The position numbers were made by a program, and so were the translations under genes. Under the pieces are notes generated by a model. That model was not told the DNA's origin. It made no database searches and saw only the letters and a list, made by a program, of their open reading frames with translations. From Mesostigma viride (lineage: Eukaryota > Streptophyta > Mesostigmatophyceae > Mesostigmatales > Mesostigmataceae), in assembly GCA_009746045.1 (NCBI GenBank), contig RPFO01000165.1:60001-124000 (forward strand): a stretch of DNA of 64,000 bases. Direction: 5' to 3'. Every line of letters begins with the position of its first letter. Within the stretch, counting starts at the first letter, position 1. Below, piece by piece: positions 1 to 9,049 of the stretch.

Positions 1-50
1 TTGGTCAAGCAGCCCACTGGGGACACCCAAGCTGAAGCAAGGCCTGGTCT

Positions 51-2003
51 CTATGGCCGCCCGTGTAAGGGGTCCATGAGCCCACGGAGCAGGGGGTACT
101 GCCGCTCCGCCTTCTCCTCCAGCTTGGTGAGGGCATCTGCAGGGTTGTCCACACCAGGCACATGTTCAATGTGAGCTAGGTAGGACATCTCCTTGAGCAA
201 CAAGTAGTCAAGGTCCCTGCTCCTGGCCAGCTGCCTGTGCACAAATTGCACCATGCCCATGCTATCAGTCCTCACCAGTGTGTGCAGCTGCAACCTACAG
301 GAAGCCACTTGACATAGCTGGTAGAAGAGCTCCCTCAAGTAAAGAGCAGTATACAGCCCTTCACAGATTGCCCTGCACTCAGCAATATCACTGCTGGGTG
401 TAACCCTGTTCTGCAACCGACTGTACCAGGTAACAAGTGAGGTGTGATCTTGCTCCAGGGTAACTAATGCTGCTGCCCTGCCCCTGACCTCTGTGACCTT
501 CCTATTATCCATAGAACTGTCCACATAGAGAACCATGTCAAGGGGCTTGTACAAATCCACAGGACCCAGTATAAGAGGGGGAGACATCATGACAGCCTGC
601 ACCACACTCTCAGCACCCACCTCAACCAGCTGGGAATCAGTAAGTCGACTCAAAACCAGCAAGTCAGGGGCACATATACTTGCAAGCCATGCCAGCATGC
701 CCCTGATGGTAGCACACCTAGCCTGCGTGATGGGCTCCTGCAATGCATCTACAATCTGCTGTGGATAGTCCTTACCACCCTCCATCCTGATGAACCACGA
801 GCCCTTGGCTTGGAACAACGTAGCCTGCATGCCACAGAAGACCATAGGCTCATTCTCCACCATGTGCTGTATCTTACCCAGCTCAAACCGCTTCTGGATA
901 TTGGCCAAAACAGCCTCAACCCAGTCTGGTGGACCTATGAGATGCAGGTCATCGCCATGCAGTGAGGCAAAGACAGGAAGGCCATTGTGGGACCCTCGGA
1001 ACAAACAGGGATCCACTGGAGATACAGAAAACCCAGAAGTATTCTTCAAGAACTTCTCTAGGCGCTTTCTCCAGATAATGGGACTGGACCTGAGACCTTC
1101 CAACCCTTTCAGAATTCTCAGGTACCTGGCCTTTATCTCTGCTCTCCATACAGCAGGTACAGTCACAAAGAAAGGAGGGATGTCTCTCCAAGTCTGCCTA
1201 GCCTGATCTTGGTCACCCTTGAGAAAAGCCCTCTTGAAATCAATCAGCACAGAGCTATAGGGCACACCCTTAACCAGAAAAGACAGAAATATACACAGCA
1301 GAATCCTCCACGTGTCATGCAGCATCCCTGGAGTATAGAGCTCCTCATCTAACAACTGGCCAGTGCCATGATACTCGGTTACAACTGGTCTGACATGTGG
1401 CACCTGGACACCATCTACCTCCTTGAGCTTGAGGACAAACATCAATCTGAGCAGCTGGTGAACTTCTGGCAGCTCATCCACAGGTTCTGCACAGTTGGAA
1501 ACTATCCACTCATGCCCAGAAGCAACAAAGCCAAGAGTCCATGCCTTAGCCATCTTGGGGCTCTGCATCATCTCGACTAGTTGGCGCCAGGGAATAGGAC
1601 TGTGAGCAGCTATCTGGTACCTGTTTACCCCTAACTGCTGTGGATCAAAGGTGGTTGGGATTATCAACAGGTCCTCAGCTATGGGCTCCTGACCTTGAGG
1701 ACCCTCAGCTGGCTGACTCTTAACAGCCTTCACCGCCACTGCAAGACCCTGGGAATAGTGATATCTTTCAAGGGGGAGGCTGCCCCTGCCTTCTAGTGCC
1801 AACTCATCAGAGGTCAAAGTAACCCCTGGCATGCACAAGAAGTTCTGACCCAGAATGGCAGGCCCCTGATAGCCCTCTACCACACAGAACGTGGTGGGCA
1901 CCCCTAAGATAGGCACACTCACTTCCCCAAGGATCTTCATGGACACCTTTCCTGAGAAATCAGACACAGCAAGGCAACTGGGATGGGACATCTGTAAGCC
2001 TAC
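51..2003 (-). pseudogene. Element B pol, C-terminal half: end of protease, reverse transcriptase, RNase H
   Basis: An open frame of about 646 codons runs to a stop at 51-53. The first part completes a retropepsin-like fold (PVLG/PILG strands and an ILGQNFL motif). The reverse transcriptase follows, with DFKRAFLKGD as the first catalytic block, GLRSSPIIWR, and the polymerase box HGDD (plus-strand bases 948-959) where copia elements normally have YVDD. RNase H follows with VDSS, AECRA, RTDS and the copia-type closing motif NPADALTK. The frame is intact, but the gene is separated from its upstream half by element A inserted at 2003/8161 inside the protease. The apparent Met start at 1991 is not a real start: translation would have entered from the upstream part. 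Confidence 0.85.
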
Positions 2004-2348
2004 AGTTGAGTAACTCTAGAGCCCTAGGATCTGGCTCTAAGTTCCCCATGTCCGTCCGCACGCCTTCCGCTAGCGTCCGCTAAGCCGCCGGCTATAATCC
2101 GGCGGTCCGATGCGGTCGACCGGTCTAAGGGCGGCGCCTAGGGCCGGCGCCACCTAGGCCCCAGTCCGGGGCCTTATCCGGGTCGGTACGGACAGCTAGC
2201 TTGTCCCACGGTTACGGCTAACCGGATAGGGTTTGCTGGCTAAGACATAAACCAGTGGTGGGCCAGCTCCGACAGCAGTTCTCTGTGTTCACCTTATCCC
2301 AAGCTCAACGTGACCGACCGCCATAGCTGAGCCGGTCGGGCTTTAACT
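2004..2348 (+). repeat. Left LTR of element A
   Basis: The 345-bp sequence matches 7816-8160 except one C/T difference, and matches 21950-22299 with small insertions. It contains inverted GC-rich blocks (GCCGCCGGC...CCGGCGG; GGGCGGCGCC...GGCGCC) and a TATAAT-like box near 2093, which could be the promoter of the element. Confidence 0.92.
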
Positions 2349-2367
2349 TGTATTCATAAAAATCCCG

Positions 2368-5151
2368 ATGGCTTCCGGTACACGGAGCCGCACGGGCGAA
2401 CACACAGATACGCCAAGTGGCGAGGCCGCAGGGTCCGTCCTGCCACGCTTTAGTGCGGACGAGGCCACGAGGTTGATGCAAACCCTCGTGGCGCAACCTG
2501 AACTGGCCAAGCAGTTCAAGCATCTGATGCTTGCTGCTGACGATGCACTGAATCGCGGCCCTCTCAAGCAAACGGAGGTGCCCGCGGATCTACCTGCCGA
2601 CTATACGGCGGACGACGCAGCAGATTTTCTAGCTGCTCTCAAGCGTCTGCGCGATGGACGCGCAGACAAAGATTCGGAGCTGATTGGCAAGTTCCGTGCA
2701 GTATTCTGCAGTACAACAAAGCACCCAAACATTGCCAATCTAGTTCGCATTGCGGACGACAACAAACAAACCTGGGAAGTTTTTTACAACGGTCTAGATG
2801 CCCACTTGTCGCGGTCTAAGGAAGAGGCCGACGAGCAAGCCTTCAACGACTTCGAGGGCTATGCAGTTAATAAGGCAAATTTGCCCGGGGCTGCACGTGA
2901 TTTCCAGGTCTTCGTGCACAAGCACAAGCTGCTAGATACTCTCAAGCCCATTTTCCTGTGCAATCGATTTCTCAAGAAATGCGACCTGTCGTCGGATGTG
3001 CATCTGACCATAGCGACGGAACTCAAAAAGAAGAGTGCCGTCAGTTTCGACGAGGGCATGCTGTATTTGATCTCATGCTTCAAGAGTGCGCAGTCCAAGC
3101 CGGCTGCCTCGGCTGCTCTGCCATCCCTGCGCAAGGTGGATGCCGGCGCGTCTTCTTCTTCAGGCGCAGAGGCTCCAATTACGCGGTCGGAGCTTACGGC
3201 CATCCTGAAAAAGGTCGTCGGCCACGGCAACAACGGGGGCCAGCGAGGGCGCAAGCGCGGGCATGGTGGCGACGCCAAGCAGGGTGATCATCCCCCGGCC
3301 AAGCGGCAGCAGGGGGCGTCTACTGACCGCAAGCAACGCTGTGAGCGCTGCTTCGGACGTCGCCATGTCCGGGATGACTGCCGAGTTCGCCCGGACCTGG
3401 AGCTCGAGGACAACCTTTGCCGCAAGTGCCACGACGTTCTGCGTGGTCACAGCGTGGAGGCGTGCAAGGCCAAGCGCATCGTCGTCCACGGCACACGCGA
3501 GGAGTGGGCAGAGCGACGGGCAGCACGAAAGTCAGGTGAGAGCACGCTCGATACCCCTTCTTTTGCTCAATGCGTCACGCTGAACCGGGCCGTCGTAGAG
3601 CCTGACGTCGTTCCTAAAAGCAACGTGACTGCATCCTCTGTCTCATTCCGTGATGTGCTCACGCAATCCGTTGATGCTGCTCTGGCTCTGTCGCGCCAGG
3701 ATCACGTGCTTCCTGAGCACGGGTCTACAATGCGTGACCTAAGCAATGTGGTGTCTTCTAGGTCGGGTGTGTACAACGCCGAGCGACCAAGCACTACTGC
3801 AGCACCCCAGCTAGATACTGGGGCGGTTGGGCCTATGAGGAATGTTGTGACAGTGCAAGAGAATGCTGGGCGGGCAGATGTTCTCGGTACACACCACCCT
3901 AGTGTGGATCTTCACATTGGCAAGGTGCTCACACGGGCGGCCTTTCGTGCAGCCTCTGAAGCTGCCCAGTTAGCCAATGTCACTACCCCAGTAGTCACCC
4001 CACCTGTTGAGAATCCTGACAATGCCACTGCACCTCAGGCTGTCACCCTGAAACTGTTAGCATACCAGATGCACCGTGCATACGGGCATGAGGCCCAAGC
4101 CGAGGTAGAGGGGGCACACATGTTGGGGGCACCTTTATACAACGAGCTGAAGAATGTGCGTGCTCAGTGTCCTGCCTGCATCAAGATCAGGAAGAAGTCG
4201 CGTAGGCGGCATGCCAAGACTCCACCCTTGGAGCGAGGGTACCTTGTGGGGGATGTCATGCACATGGAAGGGGGGGACACCTATTTCATAGTCAAGGATA
4301 GGTTCAGCAAGGCCACCTACATTGAGCCGCTGCCTCACATGTTTGAGGCTGACCTGCACAGGGCTATCAAGATCAGCCTGGCTTTCTTTCATCCCGTAGT
4401 GGAGCTCATGCTAGACCAGCAGTTCCGCTGTGTGCAAGGTTTGCCGGGGATGGAGGCCGTGGTCATCGTGGGGCGTGAGGATCACGGCAATATGGGCATG
4501 ATAGATCGCACTGTAAGCTATGTCAAGACTGTGGCAGCCAAGCGACAGGATAACCCACATGGCAAATCCTACGCGGTCAAGACGGCGTGGTGCAAGGAGC
4601 TCATGCATGTGTGCAACCATAGGCACGTGCTTGATGTCAAGGGCTTTGGGCTAGTCACGCCTCGGGGGCTGTCAGCGGGCACCTACTCACCCGAGGTAGT
4701 AGAGGCATACCAACAGCATCTACAGGATACCGCCGCCAAGCTGCGGCTCAAGGATGCCACGCTGCCTGATTTGTCTAGCGCTTTTGAGGTCGGGCAGTTG
4801 GTCATGTTCCACAAGGAGAGCTCGCCCAGCGGCAAACGGGGCACCATGCAGGGGCCTGGGGCCATCACAAAGTTAGACTGGCCGCTGCGGGTCATAGACA
4901 TAGAGTGGAATGATCGGGTGTATAGGGTACCATGGGCATCGGTGGCAGGCTATAAGCAAGGGGATAGCATGGAGAGTGAGCTGGCAGCCAACAGGGCACT
5001 GGGGTGGGTAGTGAAGGATAATGCGCCTGTCGTAGCATCTGAGGTGGTACCCCACGGGTCGCTCCCAGGGGCAGACACAGCTACACCCCCCCCTCCCCTG
5101 GGCCCCAATATGACCCCGTGGATGGGTGGGATGAGGATGGGGTGGGTTTGA
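2368..5151 (+). CDS. Element A ORF1: Gag plus integrase polyprotein
   Basis: The protein has 927 residues and starts at the first ATG after the LTR. Residues 1-300 form a Gag-like, charged region. Two zinc knuckles follow: C325-x2-C328-x4-H333-x4-C338 and C351-x2-C354-x6-H361-x4-C366. A low-complexity linker leads to a copia-type integrase with the HHCC finger H569, H574, C601, C604. Likely catalytic positions are D629 (GDVMH), D683 (MLDQQF) and D713 (GMIDR). The last would be Glu in a canonical DDE integrase, and the homologous block in element B reads AVERS. An SH3-like C-terminal block (GKRGTMQ to PWASV) closes the integrase. There is no protease between Gag and integrase; an isolated LDTGA near residue 487 lacks retropepsin context. 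The ORF ends in a Pro-rich tail overlapping ORF2. Confidence 0.88.
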   Translation: MASGTRSRTGEHTDTPSGEAAGSVLPRFSADEATRLMQTLVAQPELAKQFKHLMLAADDALNRGPLKQTEVPADLPADYTADDAADFLAALKRLRDGRADKDSELIGKFRAVFCSTTKHPNIANLVRIADDNKQTWEVFYNGLDAHLSRSKEEADEQAFNDFEGYAVNKANLPGAARDFQVFVHKHKLLDTLKPIFLCNRFLKKCDLSSDVHLTIATELKKKSAVSFDEGMLYLISCFKSAQSKPAASAALPSLRKVDAGASSSSGAEAPITRSELTAILKKVVGHGNNGGQRGRKRGHGGDAKQGDHPPAKRQQGASTDRKQRCERCFGRRHVRDDCRVRPDLELEDNLCRKCHDVLRGHSVEACKAKRIVVHGTREEWAERRAARKSGESTLDTPSFAQCVTLNRAVVEPDVVPKSNVTASSVSFRDVLTQSVDAALALSRQDHVLPEHGSTMRDLSNVVSSRSGVYNAERPSTTAAPQLDTGAVGPMRNVVTVQENAGRADVLGTHHPSVDLHIGKVLTRAAFRAASEAAQLANVTTPVVTPPVENPDNATAPQAVTLKLLAYQMHRAYGHEAQAEVEGAHMLGAPLYNELKNVRAQCPACIKIRKKSRRRHAKTPPLERGYLVGDVMHMEGGDTYFIVKDRFSKATYIEPLPHMFEADLHRAIKISLAFFHPVVELMLDQQFRCVQGLPGMEAVVIVGREDHGNMGMIDRTVSYVKTVAAKRQDNPHGKSYAVKTAWCKELMHVCNHRHVLDVKGFGLVTPRGLSAGTYSPEVVEAYQQHLQDTAAKLRLKDATLPDLSSAFEVGQLVMFHKESSPSGKRGTMQGPGAITKLDWPLRVIDIEWNDRVYRVPWASVAGYKQGDSMESELAANRALGWVVKDNAPVVASEVVPHGSLPGADTATPPPPLGPNMTPWMGGMRMGWV

Positions 5152-7436
5152 CGGGACCTAGTGCACGTAGTGACTCACCTCCTGTGCTAGCCACGGATAA
5201 TGTGGGAGGCCCGCCTAGCGTGGCCTCGCCGGAGGGTCAGGGTCCTGCCCATGCGCCTCGCCCACCTAGGGACCTGGCTTCAACGGTCACGGCCTTGTGG
5301 CGTGCTCAGGCGCTTAAAGCGAAAGCTGCATCAGGGGTGGCTCAGGTCAAAACTCTCTCACAGGGGGTCAGGCCGGTTAAGTCAGCCTTGTTTCCTACGT
5401 GTAGACCGTGGCAGCTGGTGGCTGTGGACACGCAAGCATCCGTGTCTATTATCTCTCGTCGGGCAGCCACCCTGTATCCAGTGCTAGAGTCGCCGTACAA
5501 ATCGGTGACCGACTTTGCAGGCACTTCGGCATATCAAGTTACCGGGATGGTGGTGCTGCCGGTGTTGGGCATTGACACGCCGTTTCACGTCGTGGATGGC
5601 TACGAGGATGTGGCCTTGCTGGGCGAACCTTTCGTATCATACCCGGGGTTCTCAGTGTCCGCTGACTTGCTGTCAGTCGCGGGGGTGGGCAGCATCCCGC
5701 TTCGCGAGTACCACGCTCCATTGGGGGTGGTGGTCGGGCAGCCCGGCGTCGTGCGGCGCTTACCGATGGCGGCGTTTTCCACACCGCCGCTCGTCCAGTC
5801 CATCATTCAGCCTCAGGATTGGCACCCGCGCAGCTTCGGCCTCCACTCACACTCACTGGCGGCGGATAGCCCTGTGACGTGGGAGCAACTTGTCCTGGAC
5901 TGTCAAGATCCTCTCAAGTTTGCTTTGTGGCGCGACGCGTTCATTCGAGCCAAGGAGCAGTGGCGAGAGCGCGAGGTCTACCGAGGATTGGAGAGTGTGC
6001 CAGCCGGGGCCACGCGGTTGCGGTTGAAGTTCGTGCTCACCTACAAGCCGGACGAGACCAACTCTTCGGTGGTGTTCCGGGTAAGGCCCGTGGTCACGGA
6101 GACGAAGGGGTCCTCCCCGCTGGACGCCAAGGATCTTTATACCCCTGGGCTCAACCATGTTTCGCATCGGCTACTGACGGTCATCTACTTGGGCAAGCGG
6201 AACGCGGGCAAGGACTACGGGATGTGGTGCGGTGACTTTCAGCGGGCATTCCTCCACAGCGACGCTGGGGTCGCGCAGCAAACATGGCAAGGCACCCGCT
6301 ACGTGGTGAAGGTCCCGGTGGTCTGGCAGGATGGCACCATTGGCAGCGAGTATATCGAGCTGTTGACAGGGGTGGAGGGGCTGCAGAGCTCTCCCATCAT
6401 CTTCCGCATTTCCGCGGAGGAGGTCTTGCAGAGCTTAGGGGCCACGTACCATCGCGCGGATCCTAACTTCTTTGTGGTCCCCACCGGCGTCCCTGGCGAG
6501 CCAGCCCTCTTCGTGTGGCATGGCGATGACTTCAAGCTGGTGGCACCTCGCACCTTTGCTACCCAGTTTCTTGCTGCAGTGGCGGCTAAGTTTCCCCTGG
6601 GCAGGGCGGTGGATCATGAGGAGGGTAAACCCGTGGTGTTTTGCGGCGTGCAGTCTACGTTGCAGCGGGATTCGCGTTCTGGCGAATGGGTCATGCACAT
6701 GCAGGATAGCCGCAACTATGTGGTTGACCTGCTGGCCGACCTCCCGTCCCCGCTGTTGGCAACCCATGGGCCCTCGGTTAAGGGCAAGCTCGGGTGGTTG
6801 GCGGACACGGTGGCACCTGATTTGGCGGTGCTCGCTCGCCTGCCCGATGATGTGCTGGAAGGACTAGGGTCCATTCATGTTCGGCGGCAGCTGGCCATGA
6901 CGCCCGGCATTGTGCTTCGTGGGCTCGATTGCTCACAGCCGGTGCACCTCGAGATAGTGACGGATGCTAATCTAGAGACGCGCACAGTCAGCCAAGTGCG
7001 GGCCCGCATGGGGGCACTGTTCTTTATTAGCAATGAGGGACAGCCTGGCATGTTGTTAGATTGGTACTCGCGCTTGCACAGCCGCATTGCCACTAGCCCC
7101 AACACGGCTGAATGCCGGGGCATTGTTTCAGCTATCTCACATGGCATGTGGCTGCGGTACTTGCTGGGTTGGGTATTTGGCTCGTGTGGGTTCACTCTTC
7201 ACTGGACTAGCACGGTGCACACTGACTCACAAAGTTGTTTGGCCTTCCTTGACAATCCCTATGCGCGGTCACAGGACGTTGATTACCTCGTACTCGCTGA
7301 GGCGGCCTCCTGCGTCACGCGTCTCCAGCACATCGCGGATGAACTCAATCCCGCGGATGCACTCACCAAGGAGGCGCGGGAGGCTGCCCCGCAGTACGCA
7401 GTGTTGCGCAAGCGCATGACGATGCAACACCCGTGA
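5043..7436 (+). CDS. Element A ORF2: retropepsin-like protease, reverse transcriptase, RNase H
   Basis: The frame is open from 5043; the first usable start is a GTG at 5118 (772 codons from there), so expression by frameshift from ORF1 is more likely. Residues counted from 5118: protease-like block at 104 (VDTQAS, where D-T/S-G is usual) with VLPVLG and ALLGEPF. RT follows with CGDFQRAFLH (D373), EGLQSSPIIF and the catalytic box HGDD at 468-471. RNase H has D616 (VTDAN), E665 (TAECR), D703 (HTDSQS) and a closing NPADALTK (D747). The RT and RNase H blocks are copia-type. The protease sits downstream of the integrase, which is not the usual copia order. No internal stop was seen. Confidence 0.88.
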   Translation, partial: GGTPRVAPRGRHSYTPPSPGPQYDPVDGWDEDGVGLTGPSARSDSPPVLATDNVGGPPSVASPEGQGPAHAPRPPRDLASTVTALWRAQALKAKAASGVAQVKTLSQGVRPVKSALFPTCRPWQLVAVDTQASVSIISRRAATLYPVLESPYKSVTDFAGTSAYQVTGMVVLPVLGIDTPFHVVDGYEDVALLGEPFVSYPGFSVSADLLSVAGVGSIPLREYHAPLGVVVGQPGVVRRLPMAAFSTPPLVQSIIQPQDWHPRSFGLHSHSLAADSPVTWEQLVLDCQDPLKFALWRDAFIRAKEQWREREVYRGLESVPAGATRLRLKFVLTYKPDETNSSVVFRVRPVVTETKGSSPLDAKDLYTPGLNHVSHRLLTVIYLGKRNAGKDYGMWCGDFQRAFLHSDAGVAQQTWQGTRYVVKVPVVWQDGTIGSEYIELLTGVEGLQSSPIIFRISAEEVLQSLGATYHRADPNFFVVPTGVPGEPALFVWHGDDFKLVAPRTFATQFLAAVAAKFPLGRAVDHEEGKPVVFCGVQSTLQRDSRSGEWVMHMQDSRNYVVDLLADLPSPLLATHGPSVKGKLGWLADTVAPDLAVLARLPDDVLEGLGSIHVRRQLAMTPGIVLRGLDCSQPVHLEIVTDANLETRTVSQVRARMGALFFISNEGQPGMLLDWYSRLHSRIATSPNTAECRGIVSAISHGMWLRYLLGWVFGSCGFTLHWTSTVHTDSQSCLAFLDNPYARSQDVDYLVLAEAASCVTRLQHIADELNPADALTKEAREAAPQYAVLRKRMTMQHP
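5086..5093 (+). other. C8 run in the ORF1/ORF2 overlap: candidate -1 frameshift site
   Basis: ORF1 (to 5151) and the ORF2 frame (open from 5043) overlap by about 109 nt. Moving from ORF1 to ORF2 requires a -1 shift (or +2). The overlap contains eight consecutive C residues, on which the ribosome could slip one base back. A homopolymer indel, real or from sequencing, would look the same. The other copy of A lacks this region, so the window offers no second example. Confidence 0.4.
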
Positions 7437-7815
7437 GCCACACAGGGTTACGGCTCGGGCGCTTTATGAATACAGCCATAACTCACCCTGTGTTGCTAGC
7501 ATTCACGAATATCATGGTGGTAGTTTTTTTTGCTTGTCCTGACCATACCCTAGCCACGTTGGACGGTGCCTTGGGCCCGTCGGCGGGTCACTGGTCCTAA
7601 TAAATGGGTCACCTTTTGTCTGGTGGCATAGTTGTTTTTTTCTCGATACTTATTACATCACTATTCATGTGTGATCACAAGGGCGCGGGTCGATACCGTG
7701 GTGATTTTGACGGCCTTGAGGCCCCCTTGAGTTCCCTACCTTCGAGGGTTTTGTATGGTCTGCATTTGATGTAATTATTTTGATAATTAATCAAAGAACC
7801 GAAAGAGTATGTCGG

Positions 7816-8160
7816 AGTTGAGTAACTCTAGAGCCCTAGGATCTGGCTCTAAGTTCCCCATGTCCGTCCGCACGCCTTCCGCTAGCGTCCGCTAAGCCGC
7901 CGGCTATAATCCGGCGGTCCGATGCGGTCGACCGGTCTAAGGGCGGCGCCTAGGGCCGGCGCCACCTAGGCCCCAGTCCGGGGCCTTATCCGGGTTGGTA
8001 CGGACAGCTAGCTTGTCCCACGGTTACGGCTAACCGGATAGGGTTTGCTGGCTAAGACATAAACCAGTGGTGGGCCAGCTCCGACAGCAGTTCTCTGTGT
8101 TCACCTTATCCCAAGCTCAACGTGACCGACCGCCATAGCTGAGCCGGTCGGGCTTTAACT
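7816..8160 (+). repeat. Right LTR of element A
   Basis: The 345 bp equal the left LTR except for GGTTGG in place of GGTCGG. It ends TTTAACT and is followed directly by the target duplication CCTAC at 8161-8165. Confidence 0.92.
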
Positions 8161-8459
8161 CCTACAGCATCCTCTTCCCTGATGACAGACACCTGTGAGT
8201 TGGTATCTACCTCCATTGTAGCTGCCCAGCACGACCCCCACCCCGTGAGCTTGGATACCTTGGGATCATGTTTGCTGCGCATGAGTGCTCGGATGACGTC
8301 CGCCATGAGAGGCCCCCGGGCCTTAGGTGGCTGCCCCGTCCCCTCTGGCCTTGTGACAGTTGCTTCAGCAGCCTCCTCCTGCTCGTCATCTTCCAGCAGG
8401 GACAGACCATCATCCACCACCAGAGGATTGTTAGCTGCTGCTGCCTGGCTCTGGCCTGG
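8161..8459 (-). pseudogene. Element B pol, middle fragment: linker and N-terminal protease
   Basis: Read on the minus strand from 8459, the open frame begins with an Ala/Asp/Glu-rich linker (rich in LLEDDEQEE-type sequence) and reaches a protease strand with MEVDTNSQVSVI close to 8200. It stops at the element A junction; the same protein resumes at 2003 on the far side. The active-site triplet is DTN instead of DTG/DSG. The 5-bp target duplication adds bases at each junction. The 5' side of this fragment is cut by the small LTR element whose duplication CCTGG lies at 8455-8459. Confidence 0.78.
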
Positions 8460-9049
8460 TGTCAAAAATCCTAATAATGCGTCAACGAATGAGCTCAAAT
8501 GTTGCGGCACAACTCATTTCATTAATACAATAAAAGACGCATATATAGAATTTAAGGACCGTGACCGGTGTCCATTGCCAAGCCACAAGGCAACTGGCCC
8601 ACCATCAGGTAACGTGAAAAGGTGCACGCCGACAATGTCCAATGTCGGCTGCACACATTATCCCTACGTTAACTTAACACATAAAGTGTCTCGACTTGAA
8701 CAACTGGCACACAAAATCCACTAGGCAATGATGCGAATATTCGGCACCAATATTTGACCCCACTATTGCGCGGCGCTAGGAGTTAGCCACCGCCAAATGG
8801 CACGAGATACTCACGCCCTACAAGTCGTACCATGCAACCACAAGGTAGAGCCGAATTAATCCTAACTTCGGCACCTAATATCTTTGTGCATACTCAACTG
8901 TCCGTCATAAGAAAAGTACCGCCGGAAAGAACACGGCAAGCCCTACTCAGCCCTAATAATATCCTTGGCCAGAAAATACAGAAGATTGGCCACAACATAA
9001 CATAGGCTGGCAAACGGGCACATGCAGGGTTTATACTAAAACCCTGACA
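8460..9049 (-). repeat. LTR of the small non-autonomous element (minus-strand 3' copy)
   Basis: This is a 590-bp copy with TGTCA...TGACA termini, repeated at 10462-11060 with a 9-bp indel after GTGCACGCCGAC. The purine tract lying just inside it (9050-9057 on the plus strand as a C run) fits a polypurine tract read on the minus strand. Confidence 0.88.

Larger units (their letters stand above)
2004..8160 (+). mobile_element. Element A: complete, young copia-like LTR retrotransposon
   Basis: The element is 6,157 bp, with 345-bp LTRs at 2004-2348 and 7816-8160 that I read as differing at a single base. LTR ends are AGTT...AACT, a short inverted repeat rather than the usual TG...CA. The target duplication CCTAC is at 1999-2003 and 8161-8165. 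Two long ORFs overlap in different frames and cover gag, integrase, protease, RT and RNase H. No tRNA-iMet-like primer site (TGGTATC) follows the left LTR; gag starts only 19 nt inside it. The 379 bp from the ORF2 stop to the right LTR are non-coding, with a purine-rich stretch just before the LTR. The near-identical LTRs and intact frames suggest recent transposition. A second copy starts at 21950. Confidence 0.93.

Noticed and set aside
3824-3840. LDTGA in element A ORF1 as the protease active site
   Set aside because: No hydrophobic strand before it, no downstream ILG strand, flanked by low-complexity text; the true retropepsin-like block is in ORF2.
4252-4275. First catalytic residue of element A integrase replaced by Glu (HME)
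   Set aside because: Aligning by distance to the downstream DRFS shows that D629 of GDVMH matches the Asp of element B; only the third acidic residue differs.
4135-5055. Minus-strand open frames inside element A ORFs
   Set aside because: Shadows of the integrase and RT frames; no motif and they vanish outside the conserved coding region.
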